From Methanosarcinaceae archaeon (GTDB taxonomy: Archaea > Halobacteriota > Methanosarcinia > Methanosarcinales > Methanosarcinaceae), in contig JAUWBW010000100.1 in NCBI GenBank assembly GCA_030609665.1, positions 1-6,902 of the forward strand: a DNA stretch of 6,902 bases, written 5' to 3'. Positions 5,850 through 6,902 of this stretch are shown here, in pieces. The notes beneath the pieces were generated by a model. It was not told the origin of the DNA. It did not search any database and was given only the letters and a program-made list of their open reading frames with translations. Made by a program: the position numbers and the translations under genes. Numbering within the stretch: the stretch's first letter is position 1; the number at the start of each line of letters is the position of its first letter.

Positions 5850-5883
5850 CAGCAACAATAACAGCAACAATAACGGCAACGAC
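5848..5883. repeat. 12-bp tandem repeat, three copies, after the radical SAM gene
   Basis: The unit AACAGCAACAAT occurs exactly twice (5848-5859, 5860-5871), followed by a diverged third copy AACGGCAACGAC (5872-5883). It overlaps the last two bases of the radical SAM stop codon. In the frame of the following copper-domain remnant it would encode Asn/Ser repeats, but no start codon leads into it. Confidence 0.9.
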
Positions 5884-5904
5884 AAATCGAAACGCTTTCG
5901 GGAA

Positions 5905-5976
5905 CGTGTATGTCTAGTCGAAACTAAAACCAATGCGATCAAGGCAGCAGTTGTTGAAGCAGGATACAAAGCATAA
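5905..5976 (+). pseudogene. remnant of the C-terminal end of a heavy-metal-associated (copper chaperone-like) domain
   Basis: In one frame this stretch reads ...VETKTNAIKAAVVEAGYKA and then TAA (5974-5976). That is the typical final helix and strand of an HMA domain, and it matches the end of the first HMA domain of the neighbouring copA (NLDAIKQAVVDAGYEV). The metal-binding GMTCxxC half is absent: upstream in this frame there is only a short basic stretch and the Asn/Ser repeat, then a stop at 5800-5802, and no start codon. I read it as the 3' relic of a CopZ-like chaperone gene whose 5' part was lost, perhaps when the DNA to its left was rearranged. It could instead be a relic of a partial copA duplication. 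Confidence 0.65.
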
Positions 5977-5984
5977 CCTGAACT

Positions 5985-5996
5985 AAAAATATATAC
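5985..5996 (+). promoter_or_regulatory. putative TATA box of copA
   Basis: AAAAATATATAC is a good archaeal TATA box about 40-50 bp before the copA ATG. Initiation about 25 bp downstream (near 6017) would give an 18-nt leader starting at the AGGAG Shine-Dalgarno (6018-6022). I see no convincing copper-repressor dyad nearby. Confidence 0.55.
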
Positions 5997-6034
5997 TACA
6001 AACACATTACTTTCAACAGGAGTGTGGGAGTTGT

Positions 6035-6902
6035 ATGAAAGCCGTAATTGACGTCAGTGGAATGACATGCATGCATTGTCACAAAACAGTGACAGATGCC
6101 ATATCAGGAGTAAACGGCGTTGAGTCGGTTGACGTAAGTCTTGAGAATAACAACGCGACCGTAGACTTTGATGCAGAAGTTACAAACCTTGACGCAATAA
6201 AACAGGCAGTGGTCGATGCCGGATATGAGGTCGGTGGGGAGATCGCCGAAAGTGAACCAACTTCCGAACCCGAGCAAACGGAAGAAGCAGAGGTATCCCC
6301 CATCGTTATCGAAGATGACGAGGAAGAAGAAACTGCGCAACCGGAGTCTGACACCACAGTCGAAACCAAATTCAAAGTATCCGGCATGACATGTGCATCA
6401 TGTTCTGCCAATGTTGAAAGAATACTTAGAAAACAATCCGGGGTCGCATCCGCATCTGTCAACCTGCCAATGGAAAAGGCATCAGTGACCTACGATCCTG
6501 CACTAATCACCCCGAAACAGATGGAAGAAGCCATCATCGGCATCGGTTACGGTGTTGTGAAGGACAAAGTCACACTTGACGTCGGAGGCATGACGTGTTC
6601 GGCATGTGTCCAGAACATTGAGCGAGTGCTCAATAAACTCAAAGGCGTTGAATCTGCAACAGTAAATCTCACACTTGAAAAAGCGCAGGTGGAATACGAT
6701 TCTTCACAGGTATCCCCGGCAGAGATGATATCCGCCATTGAAGGAATTGGATACACAGCATCCCTCAAGGCTGATAAAAAAGATGCCGAAGACCGCGAGC
6801 GTCAGGCGCGCGAAGAAGAGATCACAAATCAGCGCAACAATCTCATAATCGCAGTTGTATTCGGTATCCCCATCACACTTGGAAGCATGACCGGGATGTT
6901 CC
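6035..6902 (+). CDS. copA: CopA-type copper-exporting P-type ATPase, N-terminal part only
   Basis: The visible 289 residues are the cytoplasmic metal-binding end of a P1B-type ATPase that pumps Cu(I) out of the cell. Three heavy-metal-associated domains occur in order: domain 1 (about 1-66) with GMTCMHC (Cys12, Cys15), domain 2 (about 112-175) with GMTCASC (Cys120, Cys123), and domain 3 (about 179-243) with GMTCSAC (Cys188, Cys191). A 45-residue acidic linker (67-111, with DDEEEE) separates domain 1 from the closely spaced pair. A charged stretch (247-266) leads into the first membrane helix (from about 269, LIIAVVFGIPITLGS), where the window ends. The transport motif, phosphorylation site and ATP-binding domain lie outside. 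The ATG at 6035 is preceded by GGGAG (6026-6030) and AGGAG (6018-6022). Frame and motifs are intact. Silver could be an alternative substrate. Confidence 0.95.
   Translation, partial: MKAVIDVSGMTCMHCHKTVTDAISGVNGVESVDVSLENNNATVDFDAEVTNLDAIKQAVVDAGYEVGGEIAESEPTSEPEQTEEAEVSPIVIEDDEEEETAQPESDTTVETKFKVSGMTCASCSANVERILRKQSGVASASVNLPMEKASVTYDPALITPKQMEEAIIGIGYGVVKDKVTLDVGGMTCSACVQNIERVLNKLKGVESATVNLTLEKAQVEYDSSQVSPAEMISAIEGIGYTASLKADKKDAEDRERQAREEEITNQRNNLIIAVVFGIPITLGSMTGMF

Noticed and set aside
6079..6462. Antisense serine-rich open frame inside copA
   Set aside because: The Ser/Thr-rich composition is what the reverse of the acidic linker and HMA codons produces. The sense frame is certain.

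Overview
The window looks like a euryarchaeal methanogen chromosome, most likely from the Methanosarcinales, though I cannot name a genus. The evidence is an archaeal-type ABCE1/RLI, a short EMC6-like membrane protein, a free-standing Ysh1-type metallo-beta-lactamase protein, TATA-like boxes 20-40 bp before several starts, a T-rich archaeal terminator, and a SPASM radical SAM enzyme of a type I associate with methanogens. The assignment is inference from gene content.

Layout: four genes lie on the minus strand. From left to right they are abce1 (3' part cut by the window start, 1-1212), a small EMC6-like membrane protein (1323-1763, TTG start), a Ysh1-like MBL-fold nuclease (1901-2872 as conventionally called, probably longer at its N-terminus) and a class II Fic AMP-transferase (3113-4264). 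A 412-bp divergent intergenic region follows (4265-4676). Its left half is a regular array of 40-bp imperfect dyad repeats (4301-4514). Its right half holds a UUCG-type hairpin and the start signals of the next gene. Two plus-strand genes then run rightwards: a radical SAM/SPASM peptide-modifying-type enzyme (4677-5849) and a copper P-type ATPase, copA, with three N-terminal heavy-metal domains (6035 to beyond the window end). Between these two lie a 12-bp tandem repeat and a short remnant of the C-terminal end of a heavy-metal-associated domain.

How the parts relate: the left half is housekeeping (ribosome recycling, membrane-protein insertion, RNA processing), and each gene seems to have its own promoter. 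The Fic gene is clearly more AT-rich than the MBL gene beside it, and with the repeat array it looks like an acquired accessory block. The radical SAM enzyme has all its cluster cysteines, but I see no precursor peptide gene beside it. The copper-domain remnant before copA suggests that a copper chaperone gene once stood there. The repeat array between Fic and the radical SAM gene is the least explained structure in the window and the best lead.
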